DNA of 64,000 bases from Chlorocebus sabaeus (GCF_047675955.1 NC_132926.1:16989826-17053825); one strand, 5' to 3'. Counted from the stretch's first letter, positions 43,830-57,299 are shown. Translations and numbers: made by a program. The notes: generated from the sequence alone by a model not told the origin.

Positions 43830-45985
43830 CATTCTTTTTATTTGCTATATTGTAACTCATACTATAAAGGCACCACTGTTTTATATTCCACATTGAATGA
43901 AACGTAGGAGATATTCAAGTATTTCATGCTATTCAAAATGCTGCTACATTAAACATTCAAGCACATATATTTTTTGTGCATATGTATGTGTAACTCTTTG
44001 GACTATGTACCTAGCAGTACAATAGTCAGTGGATGATTAGATAAGCAAATTCTAAATTTTGATAGTTACTGTAAATGCTTTGTAAGTTTACACTTTTATT
44101 GATAAATAAGATACTGTGGTTTACTACAACCTTAACAAAACTTGATATCATCTATTATTTTTGGTTATTCCTGTGAATGTAATAAGCAAATTAAACCTAC
44201 TTTAGTTGGCATTTCTTAAATTATTTTGTCAATTAAAATATATTTTAATCTTTTGCACATAGACTATTCATATATTTTGTCTTCTTTTATATAACTGTCA
44301 GTTTCTTATTAATCTTAGTAGCTCTCTTATATTATTGATATTAATGCTTATCTATTTAATAGAGGGGAAATAGATATTTTACCCGAATCTGTCTTTAAAT
44401 TTTATCTTTGTCAATATGTTTCATTTCTACAAAGTGTTTAATTTCTATATAAATTTATCAATCCTTTTCTTTAGGATTTCAGGTGTACTCTTTTTCTTAG
44501 GCAGGCTTGCTCTTACCAGAAGATCACAGGAGGTATTCAAAACAAAGTATTAAACATCCTAATACACTTTTATGTAAATCGTGCATTACTGCTAGCCACC
44601 ATGAATATTATATAGTACTACACATGCTTGACTGTACATAGCACATATCCTTACATATTTACCAAGAATAGTTCCACAACATGCTTACAAGCAAGCACTC
44701 TAATGAACCAACCAACTATAGTACATAACATCAAGATCCAAAGTCCTTTCTATTGTCTTCATATTATGGCCTTAAATTAAACTCTTTAGCCCATTTGGAA
44801 AGTATTTTTATATATATTGTAATTTAGAATTTTGACTTTGTTTTCTAAGTAAAAGTTTGGTTGGTGCATTTTTTTAGTTATTATGTCATTATGAAATATT
44901 TCAGACATCCAGAAATCACAATGAATATTATAGCAACCAATTAGGTAGCCGCCATCCAGCTACATTTTTAGTCACAATATTTTTTGTTTGTTTGAGATTA
45001 CAGGAGAAAAAATCCAGTATACATACTAGTTCCTTCCATTTTTTGATATTATTCCCATCTGTATTTAGAGATTATTACTCTTCTGAAGCTGCTGGGCATC
45101 ATTCCCATTCATATGATTATAGTTTTTCTGCATTTGTATGTAGCCACAAAGATTAAATAGGAGAATTCTCCATGATTTTCAGATTTACATTTAAGTTAGA
45201 CAGACTTCTAACAAAACTCCAGAATTTCCCTCCCCACCATTTTATTTCCTTGAAATGTCTTGCAGATTATTATATTTGACTACTGAATGACTTTTATGTT
45301 TAATCATATCACTGGTTTCTCTGCTTTTTTATTTTTCTTGTTCTATAATTGTCTTTTGAATGTTTAAATCTGTCTTGCTAACCCATATTTTCATAAAACG
45401 TTTTAGAATGTGTCTGTGGGAGGTAAGGATTCTCAGTTCTTGTATCACTGAAACTATTTGTGCTTTTCATTCTCTCCTGAATGTTGCTACAGTTCAGTAC
45501 AGAATTCCATTGTCATCTAACATTCAGTGGTTGTCATGATTCTGCTGGGACACTCTTATTCTTTGTAGTTCATTATTTTGTAAATTCCTTTTAGAAATCT
45601 TAAGATTTTCTCATCATTCTTGATTTAATGACATTTCTGCACAACATATATGATGTAGTATTTCATCTACTTTCCATGAGAATTTGCAGTCCCCTCCCGT
45701 GAATAGTTATGACTTCATTAGCTTGTAATGTTTTTATGCTGCCTCTGATTATTTCTTTTTCCATATTTTTAATTTCTCTTCTTAGAAATCATGTTAGATA
45801 AATAATGATTTTTCTTTCCTTTCTTCATGTAGGCACTTCAAATTCTTATATCATTAAACTTTGTTCTTCTTTATTTTTAGTAAGTTTCTTCTCATTTTCA
45901 GGTTTTTAAAAATTTGTCTATTCTATCCATGGGCCTAATTAAATGTTTTCCTATTTGATAATATTTTTATTTCTTCAAGATATTG
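43830..45985 (-). mobile_element. Old L1M, antisense, with an internal unassigned insert
   Basis: 3' half: 'tgttttatattccacattg', 'caaaatgctgctacattaaac', 'atgtacctagcagtacaat', 'gtttaatttctatataaatttatcaat'. Further on, 'gacatttctgcacaac', 'attccattgtcatctaac' and 'cttaagattttctcatcatt' resemble antisense L1M sequence nearer the 5' end. About 44520-44745 does not fit L1. No frame survives. Confidence 0.62.
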
Positions 45986-45992
45986 ATTTGCA

Positions 45993-46120
45993 GGCTATGT
46001 GCAGTAGGTCATGCCTGTAATCACAGTGCTTTGGGAGGCCTGGGTAGGAAGATTGCTTGAATCCAGGAGTTCGAGACCAGCCTGGTCAACACAGTGAGAC
46101 ATCATCTCTTAAAAAGTAAA
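45993..46120 (+). mobile_element. Free left Alu monomer (FLAM), sense
   Basis: A single monomer: 'ggtcatgcctgtaatcacag', 'gcttgaatccaggagttcga', 'caacacagtgagacatcatc', then an A-rich tail. No right monomer follows. Confidence 0.88.
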
Positions 46121-46125
46121 TAATA

Positions 46126-46785
46126 AATAAAATTTTAAAAATATATGTATTATCTTACTTTTAAAATAGTCATTCCCATATCCCTAAGGATATAATATCC
46201 ACTCCGAATGTTTGAGAATATAAAATAAATTTTTTAAAAAATTTGCATTGGCTCTGTTAACTTTGAGGCTTTGGACATTCTTCCATTTTTCCGTTTGACT
46301 GTTTATGTTTTAATTCATCAATTTACTCCTTCAAATGCTTGTTAATTTTGGGTTAGGTGTTAATATTTGTATCTGGGATTCTATATACTCCTGTTCTGGG
46401 GTGCTATTTCTAATTACCATATATTGCTTTTAGTGAGTAAGAGTGGACCCCGATTGCTATTAAACAGCAATGTGCCAGTAGTTTGAATTCTGGCTGTGGA
46501 GATCCCCGAGTCCCTAACTACTAATAATGTCAGTTGGCTGGCTGGATGCAGAGAATTTTTAAAAATTATTTCAGTCCAGGGATAAATGTTATTCACAGCT
46601 TGGCATGGAGGAGGACCAAGGTTTCAAACCAGCCATGTAGCTTGACTGGGATATTTTTCCCAAATATATTGACAGGTTCCCTAGGACTCTTATTGTGCTT
46701 CTTATAAACACTGCCCATGAGTGAATGGTTTAAGTCATATGTGGCATCGGAGTCATTTCTTTCAGGTTCAGGCTTTCAGTGTCAT
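46126..46785. other. Unassigned DNA, perhaps repeat-derived
   Basis: 46200-46650 contains words that seem familiar from old L1 5' regions ('gagtaagagtggaccccgattg', 'ggctgtggagatccccgag'), but I cannot name the family. No coding evidence. Confidence 0.4.
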
Positions 46786-46789
46786 GGAA

Positions 46790-47030
46790 AGAACGCCCAT
46801 TTGAAAAATTAAACACTATAATATAAATCCTCTCATACTACTTGGGGTAGCCATGTGGCCATGGGTAAGTAAGTTAACACTTCTGAGGAACAATTTTCTT
46901 ATTTGTAAGAAGTATAATAGTTTTAACACAGATTTGTAGTGAGGGTTAAAGATACTACATGTAAAATATCTTAAATAAGATTTGGTGCATAGCACCTGCT
47001 TAAGAAGTGCCCCATTATATTTAAATGCAT
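46790..47030 (+). mobile_element. MIR SINE
   Basis: 'gtggccatgggtaagtaagtt', 'ttttcttatttgtaagaagta', 'gagggttaaagatactacatg', 'ttggtgcatagcacctgctta' follow the sense MIR order. Confidence 0.75.
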
Positions 47031-47066
47031 TAAATATGGTAACTGGTGAACAGTTGTCAAACAATA

Positions 47067-47067
47067 T

Positions 47068-47099
<32 letters not shown>

Positions 47100-47382
47100 T
47101 GAGATGGAGTCTCGCTCTGTCACCCAGGTTGGAGTATAGTGGCGCACAATCTCGCTCACTGCAACCTCTGTCTCCTGGGTTCAAGGGATTCTTCTGCCTC
47201 AGCCTCCCCAGTCGCTGGGATTACAGGTGGCCGCCACCACACCTGGCTAGTTTTTGTAGGTTTAGTAGAGACAGTTATTCACCATGTTGACCAAATTGGT
47301 CTCCAACTCCTGACCTCAGGTGATCTACCAGCCTTGGTCTCCCAAAGGCTGGGATTACGGGCGCGAGCCACCGCACCTAGCC
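47067..47382 (-). mobile_element. AluS-type element, antisense, (TTTTG)n tail
   Basis: TTTTG units, then the reverse complement of a full Alu ending 'gagccaccgcacctagcc'. Overlapping ORFs at 46816-47184, 46982-47290 and 47139-47438 derive from it and the MIR. Confidence 0.94.
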
Positions 47383-48309
47383 AAGATATTAACAAAGAGT
47401 TTACAGCAAATGTTTGCAAAAATGTGGGTACCATATAGGTAAATGTTATTGGGTTCAGAGACTAAGAAATATTCATTGTATGAGGTGCATTGAAAGCTTC
47501 AATGAATAACAGTTTAAGAATTTGGAACAGGCAAAAAACAAAAAAGAAATCCTGCTTTTCAGCATTGACTTTGTATACTGTCTTATCTAAATGCATATGT
47601 AAGTGATTGACATTATTACTGCTTTCACCCCAGATTTCATGAAGATAAGCAAGTGTTTGTGATTAAGTATTCTTACTGTGATTTAAAATAATTCATAGTT
47701 TATGCAATAACTTTGGATACCTAGCTGAAAGAGTAGGAGAGAAAGTCGCTCAAGAAGCAGTGATTTATGCAGGTAACTACAAAGACAGGTAGTTTATTTG
47801 GAATCCAAATACATTTTTCCTCACTATCATTTCGAACTTTCTACAATGTATAGACAAGGGTCAGTTTCTGAGGCTGCACGGTAGATTAGATGCCATGATA
47901 GAACTGATTCACTTCCTCCATGGTCAATGTGATTCATTTTTCTAGAGCAAACAAAATAAATAGACCAATTGTGCAGATGGTTTGTGATCTAGATAATCTC
48001 ACTATCTCAACCAGACCAATAGGTTAGTATCTAATCCATTTTATTAGTTTAATTTACAGAACAGTTTGAAAATATCAATTGGATTTCCAATTTGCTAAAT
48101 TGTTTTACATGGATTCAGTTACTATACAATTTCTGATTCTACTAAGCACTTAAAAACCAAACAAGAGAAACTACAAACTTTAAAAAATGTTGATAATATG
48201 CGTAAATCACATATTTTAAATAGCACATGAATCTGTTCTTTCAAAAATGAAGTGAAAAAACTAAACAACTTTTAAAAATTAAAGAAAAAATGATGGTAGA
48301 ATTATTGGC
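47383..48309. other. Unique DNA
   Basis: No gene or clear repeat. Confidence 0.5.
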
Positions 48310-48560
48310 TGTTTATGTATACTAGCTTTGAAGTCACATTATGTGAATAAGAGTTTGGATTTACCTATTTAAAAACCGTATGACTTTAAGCAATTTCTCT
48401 AAACTCTCTAGGTTAATTTTTTATCCAGTCTGTAATATAGAGATAACAATAAAACACTGCATAGGGTTGGGGTGAGAGCTAAAGAAGACAAGGTACACAA
48501 AACATGTTAATACAGCGAAAATAATAAGCACTGAGTAAATATTAGCTATGATTATTTTAC
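48310..48560 (+). mobile_element. MIR SINE
   Basis: 'tatgactttaagcaatttctc', 'tatccagtctgtaatatagag', 'catagggttggggtgagagc', 'ataagcactgagtaaatatt' match sense MIR landmarks. Confidence 0.8.
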
Positions 48561-49739
48561 TTGCATCCATTAAGCCCTTTTCATTCCACATTTTACAGTA
48601 AGAATAATAGACAAGTTTGACACATGTTAAGCAGATTTTGTTTTGACAAATACTTAAACCCGGCAAAGAAATCTCACCCAAAGATGGGCAGGTTTTCTGT
48701 ATATTTTTTTTCATCCCTGAACCAATGTAACGTAAGAATTGAAGAAAAAAACAAACCCTCTAATTTGGTTCTCCATGTAATCAAGACTGAAAATTAGATC
48801 AGCATTTTGGAAAAATAAGGAATTTGTGAAACAAATAAACAATTGATTAGCAAGTAAATAGAGACATCAACTTCTTTATTTTTTGATCTTTTTAACTACA
48901 AGTTAAGTTAGAGATGATCAGAGAAGTTAAAATTTAGGATCGGGAAATCTTTATTATCCTTAATTATAATACAGAAACTTACATGCTAGCCGACCTCCTA
49001 GTATACAAAATCAAACTATGTTTTAAGTTAAATTTATGTTGACTGGGTCTTTTTATTGTAACTAAGTTCTTTTCACTGTTTTCATTTCTTCTAAATAGCA
49101 CTGAACACTAAATCACTAAATATAACTAAATATTTTGAGTAGATTCAAGGACTGTATAAAAAACCAGGCATATAAATAATTTATTTTATATATTTTAAGT
49201 TCTAAAACAATTGCCGGATGTGAGTTGTTGACACTTAGAGTATAAAACTGTGATGGCTGTTTTTCATGGTATCTTAAAATTTTAAGCTCTTATTTAGTTC
49301 CCGTATTTTTGCTTTGTCAGGAAGATTTGTTATTTATATATGATAATGAACTTAATCATTATTTTAACACTTGAGTATAAAGAGAAGAGGACCTGAAGTC
49401 TGTCAGGATGATTTAGACAGGTGTTTATACCATATCAGGAGTCAGAGACATTTCCTTCTTCATTTAAGTGTTCACTCCATGAACTGTTCGTGCCATAGAG
49501 ACCATCAAAAGTTATTCAGTCTGGTATTGGGGGGCGGGGGGAACAGAAAAGGGCTATTTGTAAAACAGAAAGTTACATTTCTCAATTTCCTGAAACTTTA
49601 CTTAATATTCATTTAGACAATACCTAAATCAGCCATTATTTAGTCATTTTAAAAATACCTTTAGCTTTACTGTTAATTTTTTGATATTCATATTTTTAAA
49701 AAATTTTCATCACTTCACCAGCCTCCAGCTTTAAGTACA
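48561..49739. other. Unique AT-rich DNA
   Basis: No gene. Contains a short G-rich run at about 49529-49541 (ggggggcgggggg). The ORF at 49371-49616 shows no domain. Confidence 0.5.
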
Positions 49740-50702
49740 TTAATTTAAAAAGTCCTGCACATAATGAAGCAGTTCGGAAGAGACCAAAACTCCACTGAGA
49801 ACAACTAAAAAAGCTGAATATATTTTTAAAAATATTATTGGATGCTTAGGAGTACAACTAAAGCAGGCAGAAATGGAGGGCTCAAGACAATAGAGAGAAG
49901 ATACAACAATGAACCAGGAGTCTACGCTCAAAACTGTTAAGCATATTTAAAGTACTGAAAAAAATTAAATAACATAGAATTCTATATCAATAAAAAGTGG
50001 CCTTAAAAAATAGGAGTGGCTCCACTTCGGGGAAAACAGTATGAGGGGCTATGCAGACTTAATTCTCAGCGAAACAAGAAAGCTGATGAAAACTATAAAA
50101 AAAAATGCAAACAAAACCCCAAACCCAACAATTTAATATATCTGGCATGGTTTTAAGGGCACAGGGCAAATTGTAAAACATGTATTAATGAAAATCTACT
50201 AAAACATGGTTTAAAAAAAAAATCAAGAATCTGTGGTATTTTAGCCACAGCATGATCTCTGCATTTCCACTCCCAACTCAGTTTGATACAAGCTTCATTA
50301 TGGGAAGATGCAGCCCACAAAACAGAGCATTCTTCCCCTTTACTTCCCAGTCAGGGTTAACTATATCTCACTTGGAGCAGTAAGATACCAACATTTCTTA
50401 TATCTTCTAACTCTAGGTTGAAGAGGCTAAACTTCTCATGAATACAGCTAAAGGTTTGGGGTTTATTTCATCTACCCAGCTTCCACCCACAGGACAGAGA
50501 CTTTGTCTCCAAAAATAATCCTAAAAAGACACATAGAAAACAAAAGCTAAGATGGAAAATATCAATCCAGTGATATCAATAATACCATTAAACATGCATT
50601 CAATAAATAATTAAGTCAAAGATTGTCAAACTAAGGACAAAAATACAACTATATACTGCCTACAGGAGACCCACTTTAAATTCAAATACACAAATAGGTT
50701 GA
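49740..50702 (+). mobile_element. L1M 5'/ORF2 endonuclease region, sense (weak upstream)
   Basis: At 50655-50702 the translation includes Y-C-L-Q-E-T-H-F, the L1 ORF2p endonuclease signature (C-x-Q-E-T-H) around 'tgcctacaggagacccac'. Upstream, 49740-50650 has L1-like composition and order but is poorly conserved. No long frame remains. Confidence 0.5.
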
Positions 50703-51010
50703 ATTTGCCACTCTAGCAAAGTAACTGAACCCAAAGTCATGGGAAATCCAGCTTGAAGCCGGTCAATCAGAAATTTAGGAGGCCCAGAATTGTGACTGTT
50801 GCTTGGGGTTGTGGGGGACAATATTGGGGACCGAGCTCCCAGGCTGTGGGATCTGACACTCTCCAGGTAGATGATGTCAGAATTGAATTAGGGGACACTC
50901 GGCTGGTGTTCACTGCTCAGAGTGTGGGAAAAAACACCCAGAATTTTAGTCATGGAAATCTTCTGTGTTGATGCATGTGGTGTAAGAGTAGAGGAAAATC
51001 ATGGTTAGAG
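50703..51010 (+). mobile_element. ERV LTR fragment, copy A
   Basis: 'ccactctagcaaagtaactga', 'cttgaagccggtcaatcaga', 'gtgggatctgacactctcc', 'ggtagatgatgtcagaattg', 'ggctggtgttcactgct'. This is colinear with copy B at about 54530-54860. Inserted in L1M. The ORF at 50753-50971 is a by-product. Confidence 0.65.
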
Positions 51011-51099
51011 AGAGCTTTATCTACACAATAGTTAAAGGGAAAAAAGAAAGCTGAACCTAGAAATATCCTATGGCTCATCGATTTCAGTTGAGGAGAATA

Positions 51100-51898
<799 letters not shown>

Positions 51899-51910
51899 AA
51901 TAAACTGAAC

Positions 51911-52430
51911 TTATTAAATATATCTACTGATATATTTTACACTGAAGTTTAAAAATATATATTCTTTTGGCTTTTAAGATAAAGCTCACCAATGACTTAA
52001 TAGAGTTCTGGTGTTTGTGAAAACGGTTACTAAACAACAAGTAATGAACTGGACTTTCATGGTTTCATACTGTTAATATATCTACATTGAGCTATGTTTA
52101 AATGATGCAGGCTTTCATAAAAATATAAAATATATCTATACATATGCCTCATTAGATATTTTAAACATTATAGTGTACTTAATTACAAAATAAACTGTCT
52201 TAAAATTGACATATTTAGTAAATATATTTTAAATAGTATTTTAAATTAATCACATTGCTTCATAATCAGATCCCTAAATAAAAGGGATAGTTTAAAAAAA
52301 TGTAAAAAACATACACTAAAAAATAGCTTTCAAGTTGCAGAAACACACATTTTAACTCAAGTATCTACTCAGGGGCATAATCCCAGGTCTTTTATTCTAA
52401 TTTCTATTCTAATAGATTTTGTGAACAAAA
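51911..52430. other. Unique AT-rich DNA
   Basis: No gene or clear repeat. Confidence 0.5.
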
Positions 52431-52475
52431 TATATACATATATATGTGTGTGTGTGTGTATATATATATATACAC
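52431..52475. repeat. (TA)n(TG)n(TA)n microsatellite
   Basis: Alternating TATATA, GTGTGT and TATATA blocks. Confidence 0.95.
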
Positions 52476-52566
52476 TTTTCTATCACCACCCTTAACTAAT
52501 TCTTTTGAATATGTTAATATTCAGAAGTGTAGTTTATTTATCTGATTTCATTTTTTCATTTTTTTG

Positions 52567-52722
52567 TTTCCTCTCCCTTCCTCCCTCCCACTCTCCCTCC
52601 CTTCTTTCCTCCCTTCCTTTCTTCCTTCCTCTTTCCCTCCCTCCAAGCCTCTCTTCTTTCCTCTCCTCCTTCCCTCCCCACTTCCTTCCTTTCTTCCTTT
52701 CATCTTTCCTTCTTTCCTTTCA
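52567..52722. repeat. Polypyrimidine (CCTT)n-type tract
   Basis: About 155 nt of almost pure C/T on the plus strand, built from ttcc, ctcc and cttt units. Low-complexity ORFs rich in S, P, L and F at 52505-52779 arise only from this tract. Confidence 0.95.
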
Positions 52723-53242
52723 TTAACCTTTAATCTTTTGGTTAAAGATTATTGTCTACAGATGAGGAGGGCAAGATGACAGTTAGCATATACAATGACT
52801 TTCTGTAAGTTATCAAAAAGCATCATTTTCTCTGGGGTACATGGTCCAGATCATCTTTGCAGGAAGCAAACAGACTGAATTCAGCTACATTGCCCCCTCA
52901 TTTTGGTACCCAAGTGAAGGACACAACTAACTGCTGTCTCTGACAGTGATGAAAAGAATGGAGACAAAGCATTGAGAGAGAACCCTTTTCCCCCAACATG
53001 TGACTACTAAGTAATTAAGTCACTGGTGATTCTGGGAATGTAAGCATGAAATATAGACTATGACTAGCAAAAACATTAATTAGCAGAAGAATAGAATTTT
53101 TGAAATGTCAAAAGCAGAGAAAAATAGAAAATCTACAGAATACTTGAAAACCTTGTTAAAACCCTGGGCAGAAGGACCATAGGATACTGGTCAGAAAGGA
53201 CTTGAAAAGATGCAAAAAGCTTCCAAATGTGTTTGGGAAGTA
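52723..53242. other. Unique DNA
   Basis: No gene or clear repeat. Confidence 0.5.
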
Positions 53243-53391
53243 AAAATACACCACCTTAAAGGAAAGAGTAATGTGAGGTGAATATAGAAACACACATGCA
53301 ATTAGACATGAAAATACACCACCTTAAAGGGAAGAGCAGTAAACGTGAGGTGAATATAGAAACACATATTGTGTGAATGCAATTAGACATG
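53243..53391. repeat. Imperfect tandem duplication, 68 and 81 bp
   Basis: Copy 1 (53243-53310) and copy 2 (53311-53391) both start aaaatacaccaccttaaagg and end caattagacatg. Copy 2 carries extra bases ('attgtgtga') before the end and a few substitutions. Confidence 0.93.
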
Positions 53392-54089
53392 AAAAATGGC
53401 CAATAAAGTAAATCGAGTGGTAACTTTACAACGACTTCAAAGTCAGCAACACAATAATCTTTATATACGATGTAGCGAAACAATGGGGTCATTTGATGAT
53501 CCTGGAATGAAAGGTGCAGTAAGGGATAAAAATAGTATAGCCAAAAAAAATTAATTTGCTTCAGTGTACATTGAAAGACTTGAGTGTACGCCAAAAAGAG
53601 AAAAAAGGCTTTTTGCTAAATGTGCAGAAGATGGAGTAGATACACCTGATGTAGATAAATCACAGCATGTAGACGGCACACACACAACCATTTTGAGGAA
53701 ACTGAAGGGTAAAATTTTTACTGTTACATAAAAGGTATGTCTGGTCCTTACAGCCAGGCTAACAAGCTGGAGACATGTGCTTTGCCAATGTAACACTAAT
53801 CCATAAAAATGGTTCTGGAATGGCTCTTGAATGCCAGAGCCATTCTTTCTTTATTTAATTGCAGATTCCTCTGCACAAGGCAAGCTGGTGGGATCTGCGA
53901 TTAAAGAAAATGTGGGAGAAAGGCACATACATTTATAAGGAAAAATTTTGTTACGCCTATTATTCATAATTTGATTATGTTAATCCACTTATATAATCAT
54001 AATTTTATTCTCTATAGTGTTATAGTCTATAAGAGAGGGATTTGTAACACAGTTTAGAGATTTCCAGAAGGGGGATATGGTATAAGAAG
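53392..54089. other. Unassigned DNA with a perfect hairpin
   Basis: No gene recognised. The ORFs at 53256-53594 and 53551-53796 (minus) have no known domain. A perfect 10-bp inverted repeat lies at 53818-53845 (gaatggctct / agagccattc around an 8-nt loop). Confidence 0.5.
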
Positions 54090-54860
54090 AAACATATTTA
54101 GTCTTTATTCCTGGCACAAGGCTTCTAAAAGCCTTGGAATTTTCTGAGTGATGAGTGTCTTTTATTATTCATAAAGACTCCTTTTGATCACACCCGAGTT
54201 TATGCTAATATGGTAAATTAGGGTGGGATCTCTAGATTATTTCAAGATGAGGATGGTCACCAATTGACTAAAGGGTTGGAAATTTCAGCTTCACCCACCA
54301 ACCTCTGGAAAAGAGTAGGGGGTGACTAGAGATGAAGCTCTAAAAAATTTTGAACAGTGAGATTTGATGAACTTCCCAGTTGGTGTACATGTCGTGATGC
54401 TGGGAGGGCAGCACACCTGAGAGGACATGGCAGCCCTCTACTTCCCACCCATACATCTTTCCTACCCATCTCTCACTTGGGTGTTTGTGAGCTGTATTCG
54501 TTATAAAAACAGGAAATGGTAAGTAAGGTGTTTCCCTGACTTTGAGAGCCATTATAGCAAATTGTTGAACCTGAAGAGGAGGTCCTGGGAATATTCGATG
54601 TATACCCAATTTAGACAAAAGTGTGTGTAATCTGGGGATCCACTACTTGCGACTGGCATTGGAAGTAGGGGGCAGTCTTGCAGGACTGAGTCCTCAACCT
54701 GTGGGACTGCACTAACTTTGGGTGGTTAGTATCGGAATTGAATGGAATCATCAAATACCCAGTTGGTGTTCACACAGTTGGACAACTGGTTGTTGATGTG
54801 AAATAAAACCCACACATTTGGTGTCAGAACTGTTGTGAGTAGAAAAACAATGATTCCATT
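54090..54860 (+). mobile_element. ERV LTR-like element, copy B
   Basis: 'gtgatgctgggagggcagcac', 'acccatctctcacttgggtg', 'gagagccattatagcaaatt', 'cttgcgactggcattggaag', 'ggggcagtcttgcaggactg', and 'ttggtgtcagaactgttgtg', which resembles an ERV-L-type tRNA-Leu primer-binding site. The 3' third is colinear with copy A at 50703-51010. Start uncertain. Confidence 0.55.
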
Positions 54861-55089
54861 AGAAGATATTACAGCTTCTCCAGGTAAGTAAAGTATATAT
54901 TCTAAAGCAAGTATTTGACCTGAGTCTTAACGCATAGGATGTATTCATCCTTGGACAGTCTGGAGGGCATTTTGTCAAAAGATAATGGTTGAAAAAATGA
55001 GAAATGTAAATATGAAGAAAAAAAGACTCAAATTTATCACTGTCTTTTGTTGTATTTTCATCTTTCCACATATGATACAGTTGTTCACC

Positions 55090-55560
55090 TAAACAAAAAA
55101 TAAATTCACATATTTTATAATTAATAACTTGATAGAAGGCTAAAAGATACCCATATCAATAGCTGTCTTAGAAATCATCAATAACCAATTAGACAAGGTA
55201 TTGAGTAAAGTAGAAATCTAACTCAGAATAGCGACAGAATTTAAAAAGTCATAGAAACAAACTGAGTAAGTGATGTGCAAAATAGAAAACTATAAAACTG
55301 GAAAAATAAACATAGATGCAATAGAATTAATGGAGGGTCTTGTCAAAGTAAACAGTAGTAATAATTAAGATAGGGATATTTGAATTCTCCCCTAATTATT
55401 TAAATAGAAATCATTGTGAGCCAACATCTCATTTTTTGGTGGAATGTGGGAGTATGCAGTATATGAAATGTATTCTAAATTTCATCTGGAATAATATGTG
55501 ATTAAGGAATGTCAGAAACATTTTCAAAAGCAATAATAATGAGAAATTGTCTCCACTACT
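55090..55560 (+). mobile_element. Old L1M ORF2 fragment, sense
   Basis: 'gagtaagtgatgtgcaaaata', 'aaaactataaaactggaaa', 'gaattctcccctaattattt', 'attctaaatttcatctggaa', 'caataataatgagaaattg' follow the L1 RT-thumb region in order. Confidence 0.65.
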
Positions 55561-55804
55561 ATGATTGTACCAGAAACACAAGTATTGACAGAAGAAAAGT
55601 TTCCCAAAGGAGTGGAGGGATGGAAGAGGGGCTCGTAAAAGAAGTGAAGACGGGATGCTGGTTCTATAGAGACGTTAATATTCACAACAGCGTTGTTCAC
55701 TGTTTCTAGGCATCTGGAACAAAATATTCTTTCAGTACGCATGTTCAGCAATGATAAAAAAGATATGATCTTAAACAAAAGTCAAAATAAATTACTCTTA
55801 AAAT

Positions 55805-56100
55805 GGTTGTGCATGGTGGCTCACACCTGTAATCCCAGCACTTTCGGAGGCAAAGGTGGGCAGATGGCTTTAATCCAGGAGTTCTAGGCCAGCCTGGGAA
55901 AGATGGCTACAAAAAAATACAAAAAAAAAAAAAAAAAAATTGTGGCATGGTGGTGTGTACATGTCACCCCAGCTATTTGGGAGGCTGAGGTAGGAGGATC
56001 CCTTGAGGCCAGGAGGTTGAGGCTGCCATGAGCACTGATTGCTCTACTGCCCTCCAGCCTGGACAATAGAGGAGGACCCTGTCTCAAAGAAAAGTAAAAT
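55805..56100 (+). mobile_element. AluJ-type element, sense
   Basis: Diverged Alu with an expanded A run inside the mid A-rich region (about 55921-55939). An 18-bp target duplication, ataaatta(c/t)tcttaaaat, lies at 55787-55804 and 56101-56118. Confidence 0.94.
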
Positions 56101-56118
56101 ATAAATTATTCTTAAAAT

Positions 56119-57299
56119 GGACGGAGCCTAAACCTAAGAGGGATTAAGCTTATCAATGAGAAAACATATTGCATCATTAAGATAAACCACAATGTTTGGG
56201 ATGCCTTCCTAAAATACAGATATTGATGGAAAAGAGATTAAATCGACCTCATGTCTCCTGATGTGGCATCAGAAATGGTTAGATAGATTAGGTATTTCTT
56301 CTTTTAGGATCACGTTGCAGTGAAGATGTCTTATGGAACTCTCAGATGAAGCTCAATGGGGAGAAATCATCCCGATGTGTCCCCTGCACTTGGCAAGAAA
56401 GAGATGTGGCATTATAACATACTTAAATCATGAAACTCATTTTGGCTGAGAAAGCTGGGTCTTGAAATGTGCTTGCCAAGAGAGTAAAATGATACAAATA
56501 TGCATGCTGAATAATACATAAATATGAATATATACATAGCCACCCCCACATACCATGTTTGGGTGATAAACAGATGAAAGATTAGTATGGAGCTCCTCAG
56601 TCAAAGGGTAGTCCAGGAGGGCTCAGAATGCATTGTTCTTCAGGAAAACAGTAAGTCCCTACACACAATATCATGTTTTCCAGAACCCATTTAATCTGGG
56701 TTCAAAGGGATTTGAGGCTCTTGAACTGTTAGGACTTGAAAGATGAGAATGGGCTGCCTATGACACAAGTCACAAATCTTGAGCATATGGAAAGGGCTGA
56801 CCTGCTGTGCTCCACAAATGAGAAATTTGTCTCTCTTGGCTTTTTAGGAGGTGCTATGTGCTGAGACACTGGGAAACAACAGCTCTACCAGCAAAGCCTG
56901 AAGTGACGTGTGTCTTATTCACAACACCTTGCAATTTAAGTTTGAGGCTGAGTCTAATGTGCTAGGAAAGAGGTCAGTTGTCACAAACAGAGGGGAAAAG
57001 AGCCCCACAGCTGTAACTTTCACCATCAAACTTCTCAACCAGATTTATATTTCAAATGGGAGGCAGAAAAAGGTTTGAGGAAACAGTCTAGTTTCCCTCT
57101 AAACAAGACAAAAGGAAAATATTATGGTGTATTCTACCATGTGAAACTGACAACCCACACTGAGAATCATTACCTTTGAAAGCTTTGGATTTACCTTTGA
57201 AAACTTTGGGAGTGGGGTGAAGGTGGGATCTGGTTTATATAAAAAGGATTTGATTTTACTTTATTTAAAAAAGTAAAATAACTAAAGATCAAACGACAA
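56119..57299. other. Unique DNA, repeat-free
   Basis: No transposon relic that I can recognise and no ORF above 60 codons. Composition is less AT-rich than most of the window. No gene evidence. Confidence 0.5.

Noticed and set aside
49529..49541. G-rich run (ggggggcgggggg) as a G-quadruplex
   Set aside because: Only two G tracts; the four needed for an intramolecular quadruplex are not present nearby.
52505..52779. Ser/Pro/Leu-rich ORFs
   Set aside because: Translation of a polypyrimidine low-complexity tract only.
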